A DNA stretch of 53,447 nucleotides from Sulfurovum sp. (lineage in GTDB: Bacteria; Campylobacterota; Campylobacteria; Campylobacterales; Sulfurovaceae), in NCBI GenBank assembly GCA_027019175.1, contig JALUXB010000043.1:1-53447 (forward strand), given 5' to 3'. The notes beneath the pieces are model-generated. The model had not been told where the DNA came from, did no database searches, and worked only from the letters and a program-made list of their open reading frames with translations. Both the position numbers and the translations under genes were made by a program. The first letter of the stretch is position 1. Each line of letters opens with the position of its first letter. Shown here in pieces: positions 24,783-33,844 of the stretch.

Positions 24783-25604
24783 CTAACTGGGATTAACCAA
24801 AAAGTAAGCCCCTACTGCAAATGCGATAGCCGCAACACTCCGTTTGATAACCACACCGATGTTGTTACCCACCTGACAGGAGGAGCACTGTTTGTACTTT
24901 TTTGATTCGTAAAAGGCATAGACAAAGAAGCCTGCCATCAGCAGCAATACAGACGGGAAGGCGATCTTGTCGAACATATAGATGTTCTCTACAGTCGTTT
25001 TTTCAAACTTGAAAAGTGGTGTCAGTAGACTCAATCCCATGAAGAAGAGAATCTTGTCGGCAAAAGAAACGAAGTAGTCTTTGCGTGAAAAAGTAGGGCA
25101 GACATCACCCACTTGCGGGACAAGTCCTTTGCCTTCCAACGCATCGAGAATGCGCTGTTTTTGTTTTTTGTCAATGCGGTCAAGCATGGTGCCGCCAAGT
25201 GAGAAGTCCATCATTTGCTCGAACATTGCAGCGAAGTGTCTGTCATTGTCGGCATCCATGTAGCAGGTGTTGCCGTTACGATCTTCATAGACAATTTTGA
25301 GTTTTTCATGGCGGGGAACGATGGCGGTTACATCCGGGTAGTAACTGCTGCGCTCTTCAGCCTCAAAGGGTTTGCTTTTTTGCAGAATACGCGGATTGGC
25401 AAATTCAATGTATTCACCATCTTTCTTGACAATAAACATATTGAAAGGGTGGGCGACCTGCATAGCGCTGAGTGCATCGAGACCGTGATGATCCATCGTC
25501 TCTTTGATGTCGTCGAAGAGTCTGCCTACACTTTCATCGAAGCCGCGTACATCGCCACACGCCAAAATGCGGTCATCGGGGTAGATTACCAGTTCTTTGA
25601 TCAT
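24783..25604 (-). CDS. Membrane protein with a degenerate peptide deformylase domain
   Basis: A 273-aa protein. Residues ~1-150 follow the peptide deformylase plan: GLDALSAMQV keeps the Gln (Q49) of GxGLAAxQ, FANPRIL matches the INPxI strand, and VPRHEKLKIVYEDRNGN matches the central strands, ending LDRI. But the EGCLS motif is replaced by E84-R-S-S-Y, so the metal-binding cysteine is absent, and HEXXH is replaced by Q130-M-M-D-F. It should therefore be catalytically dead as a deformylase. The C-terminal ~90 residues hold two or three membrane helices and a CSSC pair. Function unknown; binding of peptide ends is a guess. Confidence 0.7.
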   Translation of the reverse strand: MIKELVIYPDDRILACGDVRGFDESVGRLFDDIKETMDHHGLDALSAMQVAHPFNMFIVKKDGEYIEFANPRILQKSKPFEAEERSSYYPDVTAIVPRHEKLKIVYEDRNGNTCYMDADNDRHFAAMFEQMMDFSLGGTMLDRIDKKQKQRILDALEGKGLVPQVGDVCPTFSRKDYFVSFADKILFFMGLSLLTPLFKFEKTTVENIYMFDKIAFPSVLLLMAGFFVYAFYESKKYKQCSSCQVGNNIGVVIKRSVAAIAFAVGAYFLVNPS

Positions 25605-25680
25605 TAGAGCATCCTTTTTTCAATACTTTCTAAAACATTCGGTTCAGGGAAAATTGTAGGAAATACTGGGGTTGACAGGA

Positions 25681-25698
25681 TGCAGGCCGAAGCCTGCA
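25681..25698 (-). terminator. UUCG-loop hairpin after the sulfide:quinone reductase operon
   Basis: Read on the minus strand, 7-bp arms TGCAGGC/GCCTGCA close on a TTCG loop, a very stable tetraloop with the C-G closing pair. It lies 8 nt after the 57-aa ORF. No T-run follows, so it may protect the mRNA end. Confidence 0.55.
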
Positions 25699-25705
25699 AG
25701 AGGGG

Positions 25706-25879
25706 TTAGTGGCTTTTTTGAACCACAATGATCATTTTAATGTTGATGATGATGAAGCGAATGAACTGCCAAATCAGGCATGTTCTCATGAATTTTACAA
25801 AAGGTGTCGGTACCATTGCTTCAAAGCTTTGTTCATACGCTTTAATGTTCTTTTCAATTGAGTGGTCTACACTTGCCAT
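25706..25879 (-). CDS. 57-aa small protein downstream of sulfide:quinone reductase
   Basis: A 57-codon ORF (MASVDHSIEKNIKAYEQSFEA... ending ...IIVVQKSH) with the excellent site GTAAGGAG 6 nt before its ATG. It lies 51 nt downstream of sulfide:quinone reductase on the same strand. The N-terminal half is charged; the C-terminal half (about residues 36-53) is hydrophobic with WQFIRFIII, a possible amphipathic or membrane-associated helix. Placement suggests co-transcription and a membrane anchor or accessory for the enzyme; I know no family for it. Confidence 0.65.
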   Translation of the reverse strand: MASVDHSIEKNIKAYEQSFEAMVPTPFVKFMRTCLIWQFIRFIIINIKMIIVVQKSH

Positions 25880-25930
25880 TGTTTCTCCTTACTTTATTTC
25901 TTTTTCTTTGTCTGAATAATCCGAAGCGGA

Positions 25931-27400
25931 TTATTCAGGAATCAGTGTCCAGCCCGGCTTGAGCTTCGCTTTATAGATGAACAGGTGGTGCAGGATATGT
26001 TTGATCCAGTGTCCTGCAAGACCAATCTCACCGAAGGTATAGTCAAGGTCACGACCGATTCCGGGATACTTCTCGAAGTCAGGTACAACAGGGTAGACAG
26101 TCAGTGCTGCGGCAGTACCGTCAGTCAGACCTTTACCTGCAGATGCCACACATGCTGCACCCATTTCTGCCATAGAAGCTTCATGAATATGTGCGTTTTC
26201 ACCATTTTTGATCATATCGACAATAGAGTGCGCAACCGCTTTACCGATGATACCGGAAGGCATACCTGTTCTTGGCGGTGTCGGGGTGATCGGTGTACCG
26301 TTTGGCGACTGCATTGGCTTGGAGATAGGGTGTGGCGGTGCGAATGCAATACCTGCCGCAAAGATGTTTTTGTACTCAGGGTTCTGATAGGTTCTTGGCC
26401 AGTCACTTGCTTTCCACTCTTCATACGGTTTTGCAGTATAGTCGGCATCGACTTTAAGGAATCCGTTTGGTGCAAAGATCTTGTCTGTCATATCTTCGCC
26501 GTTCTTGTCATAGGCTTTGAGACCCACGCCGGCAAATGGTGGAATAAGCATTGCAAAATCGAATTCCTCTTCACCTGTAGAACCGTCAAGCAGTTCGTAG
26601 TGTACTTTTCCCTCTTCGACTTTGTTGACATGGGCACCGACCATCCAGTCGACACCACGCTCAACAAAGAGTGATTCTGCAAAGAGTTTGGAGCTTGCCG
26701 CATACATACCACGCTTAATGTGAAGACCTCCGATTCCGAAGTCGCCAATGAATGACTCGTTGGAGATCCATTTGATCTCGAGGTTGTCTCTAACGCCTGC
26801 TTTGCGTGCTTCATGCTCGATGTTGAAGATGTACTCGAATGCTGCACCCTGACATGTACACAGACCGTGACCTGTACCAACGAGTACTTTCTGTTTTTCG
26901 GTTTTTGCTTTTTCAAAGAGTTGCTGCAGTTCAAGGTTTGCATGGATCGCATGGTCTGCCGTACAGACAGAAACGGTGTGGTCGCCAAGCTGTCCTTTGC
27001 CGTTGCCAAGACCCGGTGTTGCATCGAAGTTCAGTTTCGGACCGGTAGCATTGATAAGATAGTCGTATGTGATCTCTTCAGTTTGACCCTCTTTGCCCTG
27101 ACCGGTATATTCGATGGTGATATACGGTGTGTCACTGTCTGCTTTTCCATCGGGATGAATGGAAACCGCTTTTGCCTGTCGGTAATCGATACCTGCTTTT
27201 TCATAAACTGGTGCGAGAGGGAATACAACATCCTCTTTCTTCATCTGTCCAACCCCTACCCAAATATTGGATGGGATCCAGTTCCATTGTGCATTTGGAG
27301 TTACTACCACTACTTCATGGTCGCTTCCAAGCCACTTTTTTGCAAATGTTGCGGCAGTGTGTCCGGAGACGCCACCACCCATTACTACTAATCGTGCCAT
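25931..27400 (-). CDS. sqr: Sulfide:quinone oxidoreductase family flavoprotein
   Basis: A 489-aa FAD enzyme that would oxidise sulfide and pass electrons to quinone at the membrane surface. It has the FAD-binding ARLVVMGGGVSGHTAA at the start, the NWIPSNIWVGVG segment of the SQR/flavocytochrome c family, and cysteines in SVCTADHA, GLCTCQGAAFE and AACVASAGKG that could take part in the sulfur redox centre. I cannot assign the SQR type (I-VI) by eye. The long frame from 27448 starts without a ribosome-binding site; the ATG at 27400 follows AAGGAAGG and begins right at the FAD motif. Confidence 0.82.
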   Translation of the reverse strand: MARLVVMGGGVSGHTAATFAKKWLGSDHEVVVVTPNAQWNWIPSNIWVGVGQMKKEDVVFPLAPVYEKAGIDYRQAKAVSIHPDGKADSDTPYITIEYTGQGKEGQTEEITYDYLINATGPKLNFDATPGLGNGKGQLGDHTVSVCTADHAIHANLELQQLFEKAKTEKQKVLVGTGHGLCTCQGAAFEYIFNIEHEARKAGVRDNLEIKWISNESFIGDFGIGGLHIKRGMYAASSKLFAESLFVERGVDWMVGAHVNKVEEGKVHYELLDGSTGEEEFDFAMLIPPFAGVGLKAYDKNGEDMTDKIFAPNGFLKVDADYTAKPYEEWKASDWPRTYQNPEYKNIFAAGIAFAPPHPISKPMQSPNGTPITPTPPRTGMPSGIIGKAVAHSIVDMIKNGENAHIHEASMAEMGAACVASAGKGLTDGTAAALTVYPVVPDFEKYPGIGRDLDYTFGEIGLAGHWIKHILHHLFIYKAKLKPGWTLIPE

Positions 27401-27550
27401 AGCCTTCCTTCTTGTTAAAGTCATTGTTACGGAACTATTGTAGAGCATACGCGTTTAAAAGGAAATAAAATCGTAAATATTTATCTTGATTATTCTGCTT
27501 TCTTATGAGATAGATAATTTTTGGATTCATTTAAGCTTAAAATAATATAA

Positions 27551-27570
27551 ATCAAATCAATTTATTTGAT
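27551..27570. promoter_or_regulatory. Inverted repeat between sqr and the ABC transporter operon
   Basis: ATCAAAT (27551-27557) and ATTTGAT (27564-27570) are perfect arms with a 6-nt spacer, in an AT-rich 260-bp intergenic region shared by divergent genes. The half-sites recall TTGAT/ATCAA of Fnr-type sites but in the opposite order. Confidence 0.35.
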
Positions 27571-27626
27571 GAAATGTGGAGATATATTATCCTATTTATA
27601 TGGTATCTGGATTAGGGAAGTTATGG

Positions 27627-27632
27627 TAAAAT
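27627..27632 (+). promoter_or_regulatory. -10 element for the peptide ABC transporter operon
   Basis: TAAAAT within GGTAAAATCG, 29 nt before the GTG start of the substrate-binding protein. The surrounding form matches -10-only promoters seen elsewhere in the window. Confidence 0.4.
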
Positions 27633-27660
27633 CGCCAAAACCGATAGAGAAGGAAAGAAT

Positions 27661-29844
27661 GTGCAGGCTTGGCTGGTGAAATGGTGTATGGTACTGTCAC
27701 TTTTCACGGTGCTGCTGCATGCTGCCGTATGGAATGCGCCTTACCCTGTTGAGGAGATACGGGGGAATACGCTATTTTCTGCTTTCTCTTCCCCTCCAAA
27801 GCACCTGGATCCGGTACGCTCCTACAATGCCAACGAATGGATGTTTCTCGGACAAATTTATGAGCCGCCGCTACAGTATAACTACCTTAAAAAACCCTAC
27901 GTTCTTGAACCGTTGACATTGACACAGATGCCGCAGGTGGTATATCTCGATAATAATGAAAGTAAAACGGATGCGAAGAGTCCGGCAGTCAAGTTCACGC
28001 TTTACCGTTTCCACTTTCGTGACGATCTTGTCTATCAGAACCATCCTGCTTTTGTGAAAAATCCTGACGGCTCACTGCGTTACGGCAACCTGACGGAAAA
28101 GGTATTGAAAACAATTCAGAGCCTGGATGATTTTCCAATGCAGGGGAGCCGAAGTGTAACGGCTGCCGATTACGCCTATGCCATGAAACGCATGGCGGTA
28201 CGGCAGTACCATTCGCCCATCCTCGATACGATGATGCAGTACATTGTAGGGCTGCGTGACTATTCAAAAGAAGTTACCCGGGAGGCGAAAAAACGTTTTG
28301 CGAACGGAGAACGTCTGGATCTTCGAAAATTTGAAATCCCCGGTGTAAAAGTTGTCGATGATAGAACACTTGAGATCCGTATTTATGGAAAATATCCGCA
28401 GTTTCTTTACTGGATGGCTATGAACTTTTTTGCACCCATTCCCTGGGAAGCGGATCTTTTTTATCAGCAGAAAGGTTTGAAGCAGAAAAATATTTCACTC
28501 GATACACAGCCTGTGGGCAGCGGTGCCTACTATCTGGCTGAGAACAGTCCCAACAGGCGTATCAGGCTGGTAAAAAACCCCCATTTTCATATGGAGCGAT
28601 ATCCCGGACTGACAGCAGAAGAAGCCAATGCTTCCGGTGTGTCAAAGCAATTGCAAAGAGACAGTGGAAAAAGGCTTCCTTTCATCGATGAAGCGGTCTA
28701 TTCGCTGGAGAAAGAGAGCATACCGCTGTGGAACAAGTTTCTTCAGGGCTACTACGATGCTTCGGGCATCAGCTCTGAAGCGTTCGACCAGGCGGTACAG
28801 ATAGGTTCCGGCGGGAGTATGGGGCTGAGCAATGTGATGAAACAGAAGGGGATTCGAATGGTCTCTTCTGTGGAACCTTCCATTTTTTATATGGCGTTCA
28901 ATATGGCAGACCCTGTTGTGGGCGGCTATACAGAGCCACAGAAGAAACTGCGGCAGGCTATCAGCATTGCGCAGGATCAGGAGGAGTATATTTCTATTTT
29001 TCTAAACGAACGGGGCGTACCGGCACAAGGACCTATCCCTCCGGGAATTTTCGGTTATGAGGAGGGTAAAAAGGGAACCAACCCTGTTGTGTATAACTGG
29101 GTAAGGGGCAAGCGGGTACGCAAAAGCATCAATGTGGCCAAAAAACTGCTGACGGAAGCAGGTTACCCCGGCGGTATTTCGGCAAAGACAGGCAAACGGC
29201 TCAAACTCTACTACGACACCACTGCCACAGGGCCGGATGACCGGGCATTGATGGACTGGCGGCGCAAGCAGTTTGCCAAATTGGGCATTGAACTGGTGAT
29301 CCGTGCCACGGACTACAACCGTTTTCAGGAGAAAGTGCGCAAAGGAAAAGTGCAGCTTTTCTCGTGGGGATGGAATGCTGACTACCCTGACCCTGAAAAT
29401 TTCCTTTTTCTGCTTTACGGCAAAAATGCTGCTGTCGATACGGATGGTGCGGGTATCAACAGTGCCAATTACAAAAATCCGGAATTCGACAGACTCTTTG
29501 TGCAGATGCAGACCATGCCCAGCTCGCCAGAACGGCTTGCTGTCATTGAAAAGATGTTGAAAATTGTACGCGAGGATGCGCCGTGGGTATGGGGGTTCTA
29601 CCCTAAAAGTCTTGCACTCGTGCACGGCTGGTTTCATAATGTCGTTCCCAATGCCATGGCGAACAATACGCTTAAGTACAAGCGTATCGACGCTGCAAAG
29701 CGTTTTAGAAAACAGCAGGTGTGGAACCGTCCGGTACTTTGGCCGCTGTTGATGCTTGTTGTTGCAATGTCATTGCTGATATGGGGGCTTAGGAGAGCTT
29801 ACCGAAGACGGCAGTCAAGTGTCATACGAAAGGAAGATGTGTAG
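27661..29844 (+). CDS. Peptide ABC transporter substrate-binding protein, membrane-anchored
   Basis: A 727-aa SBP_bac_5 family protein (OppA/DppA/YejA type). It has an N-terminal signal peptide (residues ~1-21), NEWMFLGQIYEPPLQY, the DYAYAMKR region, GSGAYYLAE, and WGWNADYPDPENFLFLLYG with the following SANYKNPEFDRLF, all standard for this family. Unusually, the C-terminus carries a strong membrane helix (about residues 693-713) and a basic tail, so the binding domain would be tethered at both ends of maturation. Start is GTG with AAGGAAAG upstream. Substrate is probably a peptide; not provable. Confidence 0.88.
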   Translation: MQAWLVKWCMVLSLFTVLLHAAVWNAPYPVEEIRGNTLFSAFSSPPKHLDPVRSYNANEWMFLGQIYEPPLQYNYLKKPYVLEPLTLTQMPQVVYLDNNESKTDAKSPAVKFTLYRFHFRDDLVYQNHPAFVKNPDGSLRYGNLTEKVLKTIQSLDDFPMQGSRSVTAADYAYAMKRMAVRQYHSPILDTMMQYIVGLRDYSKEVTREAKKRFANGERLDLRKFEIPGVKVVDDRTLEIRIYGKYPQFLYWMAMNFFAPIPWEADLFYQQKGLKQKNISLDTQPVGSGAYYLAENSPNRRIRLVKNPHFHMERYPGLTAEEANASGVSKQLQRDSGKRLPFIDEAVYSLEKESIPLWNKFLQGYYDASGISSEAFDQAVQIGSGGSMGLSNVMKQKGIRMVSSVEPSIFYMAFNMADPVVGGYTEPQKKLRQAISIAQDQEEYISIFLNERGVPAQGPIPPGIFGYEEGKKGTNPVVYNWVRGKRVRKSINVAKKLLTEAGYPGGISAKTGKRLKLYYDTTATGPDDRALMDWRRKQFAKLGIELVIRATDYNRFQEKVRKGKVQLFSWGWNADYPDPENFLFLLYGKNAAVDTDGAGINSANYKNPEFDRLFVQMQTMPSSPERLAVIEKMLKIVREDAPWVWGFYPKSLALVHGWFHNVVPNAMANNTLKYKRIDAAKRFRKQQVWNRPVLWPLLMLVVAMSLLIWGLRRAYRRRQSSVIRKEDV

Positions 29845-30819
29845 ATGCTGACCTACATTATTAAACGGATTCTTTATGCCATACCGATTCTCATTGGGGT
29901 GAACCTCATTACTTTTATGCTCTTTTTTATGGTCAATACGCCGGACGATATGGCGCGGGCACAGTTGGGTGCCAAGCAGACCACCCCGGCGATGATCATA
30001 GCATGGAAAGCTGAAAAAGGGTACGATAAACCGCTTTTTTACAATGCCGGGGCTTCCGGACTCCAAAAAGTCACCGATACCCTTTTTGTGAATGAATCTC
30101 TCAAACTCTTTATGTTTGATTTCGGGCTCTCCGATGCCAACCGCAACATTGCCGAAGATATCAAGGCACGTATGGGTCCCAGCCTTGCCATTGCACTGCC
30201 GACCTTCCTGATTGCACTGGTGACCAACATATCGCTGGCATTGCTGCTGGTGCTTTTCCGCGGTTCGGTACTGGATATGTCTGCGATGGTTGTTGCCGTG
30301 ATGATCATGTCTGTTTCGGGACTTTTTTATATCATCGCCGGGCAGGTACTCTTTTCAAAACTCTGGCACTGGGTGCCTATATCGGGCTATGAAAGCGGCT
30401 GGGCTGGGGTGAAATTCGTACTTCTTCCGGTTGCCATCGGCGTTTTTGCCGGGCTGGGCTCAGGGGTGCGCTGGTACCGCTCAATTTTCCTTGAACAGAT
30501 TCATCAGGACTATGTACGTACGGCTCGCGCCAAGGGACTTTCGGAAATCGCGGTACTCTTCCGCCACGTACTGCCAAACGGGATGCTTCCCATTCTGACA
30601 GGTGTGGTGGTGATCATTCCATCACTTTTCATGGGTTCTCTCATTATGGAGTCATTTTTCGGTATCCCGGGTCTCGGATCCTACACGATCGATGCGATCA
30701 ATGCACAGGATTTCGCCATTGTCAAAGCAATGGTCTTTTTGGGATCGGTACTCTACATAGTGGGACTGATAGTGACCGATATCTCCTATACCCTTTTTGA
30801 CCCGAGGGTAACACTGTGA
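29845..30819 (+). CDS. Peptide ABC transporter permease, OppB/YejB type
   Basis: A 324-aa inner-membrane permease with the BPD_transp_1 fold: first helix LTYIIKRILYAIPILIGVNLITF, then a periplasmic stretch, and the EAA-type loop VRTARAKGLSEIAVLFRHVLPNGMLPI that contacts the ATPase. Six membrane segments are visible. It follows the substrate-binding gene immediately and overlaps the next permease by four bases. Confidence 0.9.
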   Translation: MLTYIIKRILYAIPILIGVNLITFMLFFMVNTPDDMARAQLGAKQTTPAMIIAWKAEKGYDKPLFYNAGASGLQKVTDTLFVNESLKLFMFDFGLSDANRNIAEDIKARMGPSLAIALPTFLIALVTNISLALLLVLFRGSVLDMSAMVVAVMIMSVSGLFYIIAGQVLFSKLWHWVPISGYESGWAGVKFVLLPVAIGVFAGLGSGVRWYRSIFLEQIHQDYVRTARAKGLSEIAVLFRHVLPNGMLPILTGVVVIIPSLFMGSLIMESFFGIPGLGSYTIDAINAQDFAIVKAMVFLGSVLYIVGLIVTDISYTLFDPRVTL

Positions 30820-32156
30820 CGCTTTTCTTTTTGTGGACAGATATACTGGTATGGACACTGGTTGCCGTAGCAGCTGTGGGTGGCTGGATACTGCTACGCT
30901 CCCCTGTCTCCCGGCAAAAGTGGGTGATGATTTTCCGTTCAAAGATTGCTATGGCATCTGCGATTGTACTCATGTTCTACCTGGCATTTGCCTTGCTTGA
31001 TTCCGTCCACTTCAGAGTCAACAAGCCCAACGGAGGAGCCCCCATTGTATCTCTTCTTGATATGGCAATGGCACACCAGAAGGACTTTTCAGAACGTACC
31101 TACTCCGCACCCTTTGCGACACACGAATATACCAAAAGCATTGTTGTCAATGCCGAAGGCAGAAGTACACAGCGCTACCTGCCGTTGAAGTATGTTCAGG
31201 GCGGACAGATGCTTTCGGCTTCTCTCAAGGGGATTTTTACAGGAATACTTTTGGCTATTGTGTTGATCGGGCTGCATCTGCTTTGGCGTTCAAAAGGCAA
31301 TTTTAGTATGCGGATCAAGGCAGTTTCCCGGGATGAAATGCAGCTGCCGTGGCGAACGGCATATGGGGTGTTTACGCTGATGACGGTGCTGCTTGCCTGG
31401 CTTTATGTGATGAGTTTCTCCTATCATGTACTCGGTACCGACAAGGTCGGTGGTGATGTTTTCTATGCGGCTCTCAAAAGTATCCGTACCGGAGTGCTTA
31501 TTGGTACGCTGACAACACTGGTGACGCTGCCGCTTGCAATTTTCCTTGGTGTAAGTGCAGGATATTTCAGAGGGTGGGTGGATGATCTTATTCAGTACCT
31601 TTATACCACACTCAGTTCCATCCCCGGCGTGCTGCTAATTGCTGCTGGTGTGCTGATGATGCAGGTGATGATGGACAACCATCCGGACTGGTTTTCTTCG
31701 ACAATCGAACGCTCCGATCTGCGACTGCTCTTTCTGATCGTTATTTTGGGGGTAACCAGCTGGACAGGGCTTTGCAGGATGCTCAGAGCGGAAACGCTTC
31801 GCATTGCAAAAATGGACTTTGTGACAGCGGCAAAGGCGTTTGGGGTAAGCAAGTGGCGTATTATGGCCCGGCATATCGTACCCAATCTGACCCATATCAT
31901 TCTTATCTCTATCGTGCTGGATTTTTCCGGGCTGGTACTGGCCGAGGCGGTTCTTTCGTATGTTGGTGTAGGTGTAGACCCGACCATGTACAGCTGGGGG
32001 AACATGATCAACCAGGCACGCCTTGAGATGGCACGTGAGCCGATGGTATGGTGGTCACTCTTTGCATCGTTCATTTTTATGTTCATTCTGGTGTTGGCAG
32101 CCAACCTTTTCTCTGACAGGGTGCAGCAGGTACTTGATCCAAGAAATGCACAATGA
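30816..32156 (+). CDS. Peptide ABC transporter permease, OppC/YejE type
   Basis: A 446-aa permease, longer than most OppC proteins (~300 aa). The N-terminal ~180 residues add two further membrane segments and a periplasmic insert (HFRVNKPNGGAPI through LPLKYVQGG). The C-terminal half has GTDKVGGDVFYAALKSIRTGVLIGTL and the ATPase-contacting loop TAAKAFGVSKWRIMARHIVPN. Long YejE-type permeases have a similar insert. It overlaps both neighbours by four bases. Confidence 0.88.
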   Translation: MTLFFLWTDILVWTLVAVAAVGGWILLRSPVSRQKWVMIFRSKIAMASAIVLMFYLAFALLDSVHFRVNKPNGGAPIVSLLDMAMAHQKDFSERTYSAPFATHEYTKSIVVNAEGRSTQRYLPLKYVQGGQMLSASLKGIFTGILLAIVLIGLHLLWRSKGNFSMRIKAVSRDEMQLPWRTAYGVFTLMTVLLAWLYVMSFSYHVLGTDKVGGDVFYAALKSIRTGVLIGTLTTLVTLPLAIFLGVSAGYFRGWVDDLIQYLYTTLSSIPGVLLIAAGVLMMQVMMDNHPDWFSSTIERSDLRLLFLIVILGVTSWTGLCRMLRAETLRIAKMDFVTAAKAFGVSKWRIMARHIVPNLTHIILISIVLDFSGLVLAEAVLSYVGVGVDPTMYSWGNMINQARLEMAREPMVWWSLFASFIFMFILVLAANLFSDRVQQVLDPRNAQ

Positions 32157-33844
32157 AAGAATGCACAATAATTTCGTCCAAACACTGCCAAGGAGATACT
32201 ATTATAGATGAGATGAAAGAAAAGCCGGTACTGGATATTGAAAATCTGACCGTGAGTGTGGCGGATAAAACGCTGCTTGACAATGTCAGTTTTACGATTG
32301 GCCGGGCGGAAACCTTTGCACTGGTAGGAGAGTCCGGCAGCGGTAAGTCACTGACCTCTTTGGCGATCATGCGGCTGCTGCCCGAAACACTCAGGATTGG
32401 GAACGGTGATGTCAAACTGCACGGCACATCACTCTTTAAAATCCCGGAATATGAGATGCAGCATATTCGAGGCAGCCGTATTGCAATGATCTTTCAGGAA
32501 CCGATGAGTGCACTTAACCCTGTCATGACTGTCGGTGCACAGGTGGAAGAGGTGGTACGGCTGCATCTGAAGCTCTCAAAAGCTGAGGCAAAAGCACGTG
32601 TTCTCTCCCTTTTTGAAGAAGTGGCAATTCCCGATCCGGAGATACGTTATAGATGGTACCCCCACCAGCTCTCCGGCGGACAGAAGCAGCGTGTGATGAT
32701 CGCGATGGCGCTGGCATGCGAGCCGGATCTGTTGATTGCCGATGAGCCGACCACCGCGCTGGATGTCACCATTCAGGCACAGGTGTTGCAATTGCTGAAG
32801 CGCATTAAAAAAGAGCGCGATTTTTCTATTCTTTTTATCACCCATGATCTGTCTGTCGTGGCACAGGTAGCTGACCGGATCGCAGTCATGCAAAAAGGAC
32901 GCATTGTAGAAACAGCTGAAGCAGAGGTGTTTTTCAAATCCCCCAAACATCCCTATACCCAGCAGTTGTTGAAAGATGCACTTGGAAGTGGGAAGCGTGC
33001 ACTGACACCACCGTCACACCCCTTGTTGGAGGTGCGGAATTTGAAAGTATACTTTTCTGTTAAAAAAGGCATATTTCAAAGGAAAAGAGCTGATATCAAA
33101 GCTGTTGACGGGGTTTCCTTCTGTATTGAAAAGGGAAAAACTCTGGCACTGGTCGGGGAGTCGGGCAGCGGGAAAAGTACGCTTGGACAGGCGATTCTTT
33201 CATTGGTACCTGTTACGGAGGGTGAAATTTCCTTTGAGGGCACCAATCTCGTCGGACTCTCCAAAACGCAACTGCAACCCTACCGCCAAAAGATACAGGT
33301 GATTTTTCAGGATCCCTTTGCTGCTCTTGATCCCCGTATGCGGGTGGGAGAGATTATTGCTGAAGGCATGGAGAGCCTTGGTATCGGTCCGACAAGTAAG
33401 CGGGAGCGTCGTGAAATTATTGTGAAACTGTTACAAAAAGTAGAGCTTGCCGGAGATGTGATAGATCGCTATCCGCACGAATTTTCCGGTGGACAGCGTC
33501 AGCGTATCGGAATTGCCAGGGCACTGGCAGTCGAACCGGAGCTGATCATTTGTGACGAACCTACCTCTGCGCTGGATGTTACAGTACGTGCACAGGTACT
33601 CCAACTGCTTAAAAGGATACAGGAGGAGACGGGAGTGTCCTATCTTTTTATTACGCATGATCTTTCCATCATACCTGCCATTGCAGATGAGGTCGCAGTG
33701 ATGCAGCGGGGGAAGATTGTAGAGCAGGGGCGTGTGGCAGAGGTAATGAAACATCCGCAGGAAGCCTACACCAAAACACTGCTTGCTGCCGCCCCAAAAC
33801 TTCCCAAAACCATACAAAAGGCATGCTATGACCATACTGTTTGA
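32153..33844 (+). CDS. Dual-domain peptide ABC transporter ATPase, YejF type
   Basis: A 563-aa protein with two complete ATPase domains in one chain: [29 protein letters not shown] and [13 protein letters not shown], then [30 protein letters not shown] and [14 protein letters not shown]. One polypeptide would therefore power both permeases. ATG at 32153 overlaps the preceding stop (ATGA) but has a weak ribosome-binding site; a strong AAGGAG at 32190 precedes an in-frame ATT (32201) and lies 17 nt from an in-frame ATG (32213). The true start may be one of these. It overlaps the HAD gene at its 3' end. Confidence 0.9.
   Translation: MKECTIISSKHCQGDTIIDEMKEKPVLDIENLTVSVADKTLLDNVSFTIGRAETFALVGESGSGKSLTSLAIMRLLPETLRIGNGDVKLHGTSLFKIPEYEMQHIRGSRIAMIFQEPMSALNPVMTVGAQVEEVVRLHLKLSKAEAKARVLSLFEEVAIPDPEIRYRWYPHQLSGGQKQRVMIAMALACEPDLLIADEPTTALDVTIQAQVLQLLKRIKKERDFSILFITHDLSVVAQVADRIAVMQKGRIVETAEAEVFFKSPKHPYTQQLLKDALGSGKRALTPPSHPLLEVRNLKVYFSVKKGIFQRKRADIKAVDGVSFCIEKGKTLALVGESGSGKSTLGQAILSLVPVTEGEISFEGTNLVGLSKTQLQPYRQKIQVIFQDPFAALDPRMRVGEIIAEGMESLGIGPTSKRERREIIVKLLQKVELAGDVIDRYPHEFSGGQRQRIGIARALAVEPELIICDEPTSALDVTVRAQVLQLLKRIQEETGVSYLFITHDLSIIPAIADEVAVMQRGKIVEQGRVAEVMKHPQEAYTKTLLAAAPKLPKTIQKACYDHTV

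Noticed and set aside
24783-25604. Functional peptide deformylase
   Set aside because: The Cys ligand and both His of HEXXH are absent, so activity is not expected.
25728-25919. A 63-aa plus-strand frame opposite the small ORF after sqr
   Set aside because: It has no ribosome-binding site and overlaps the well-supported 57-aa minus-strand ORF.
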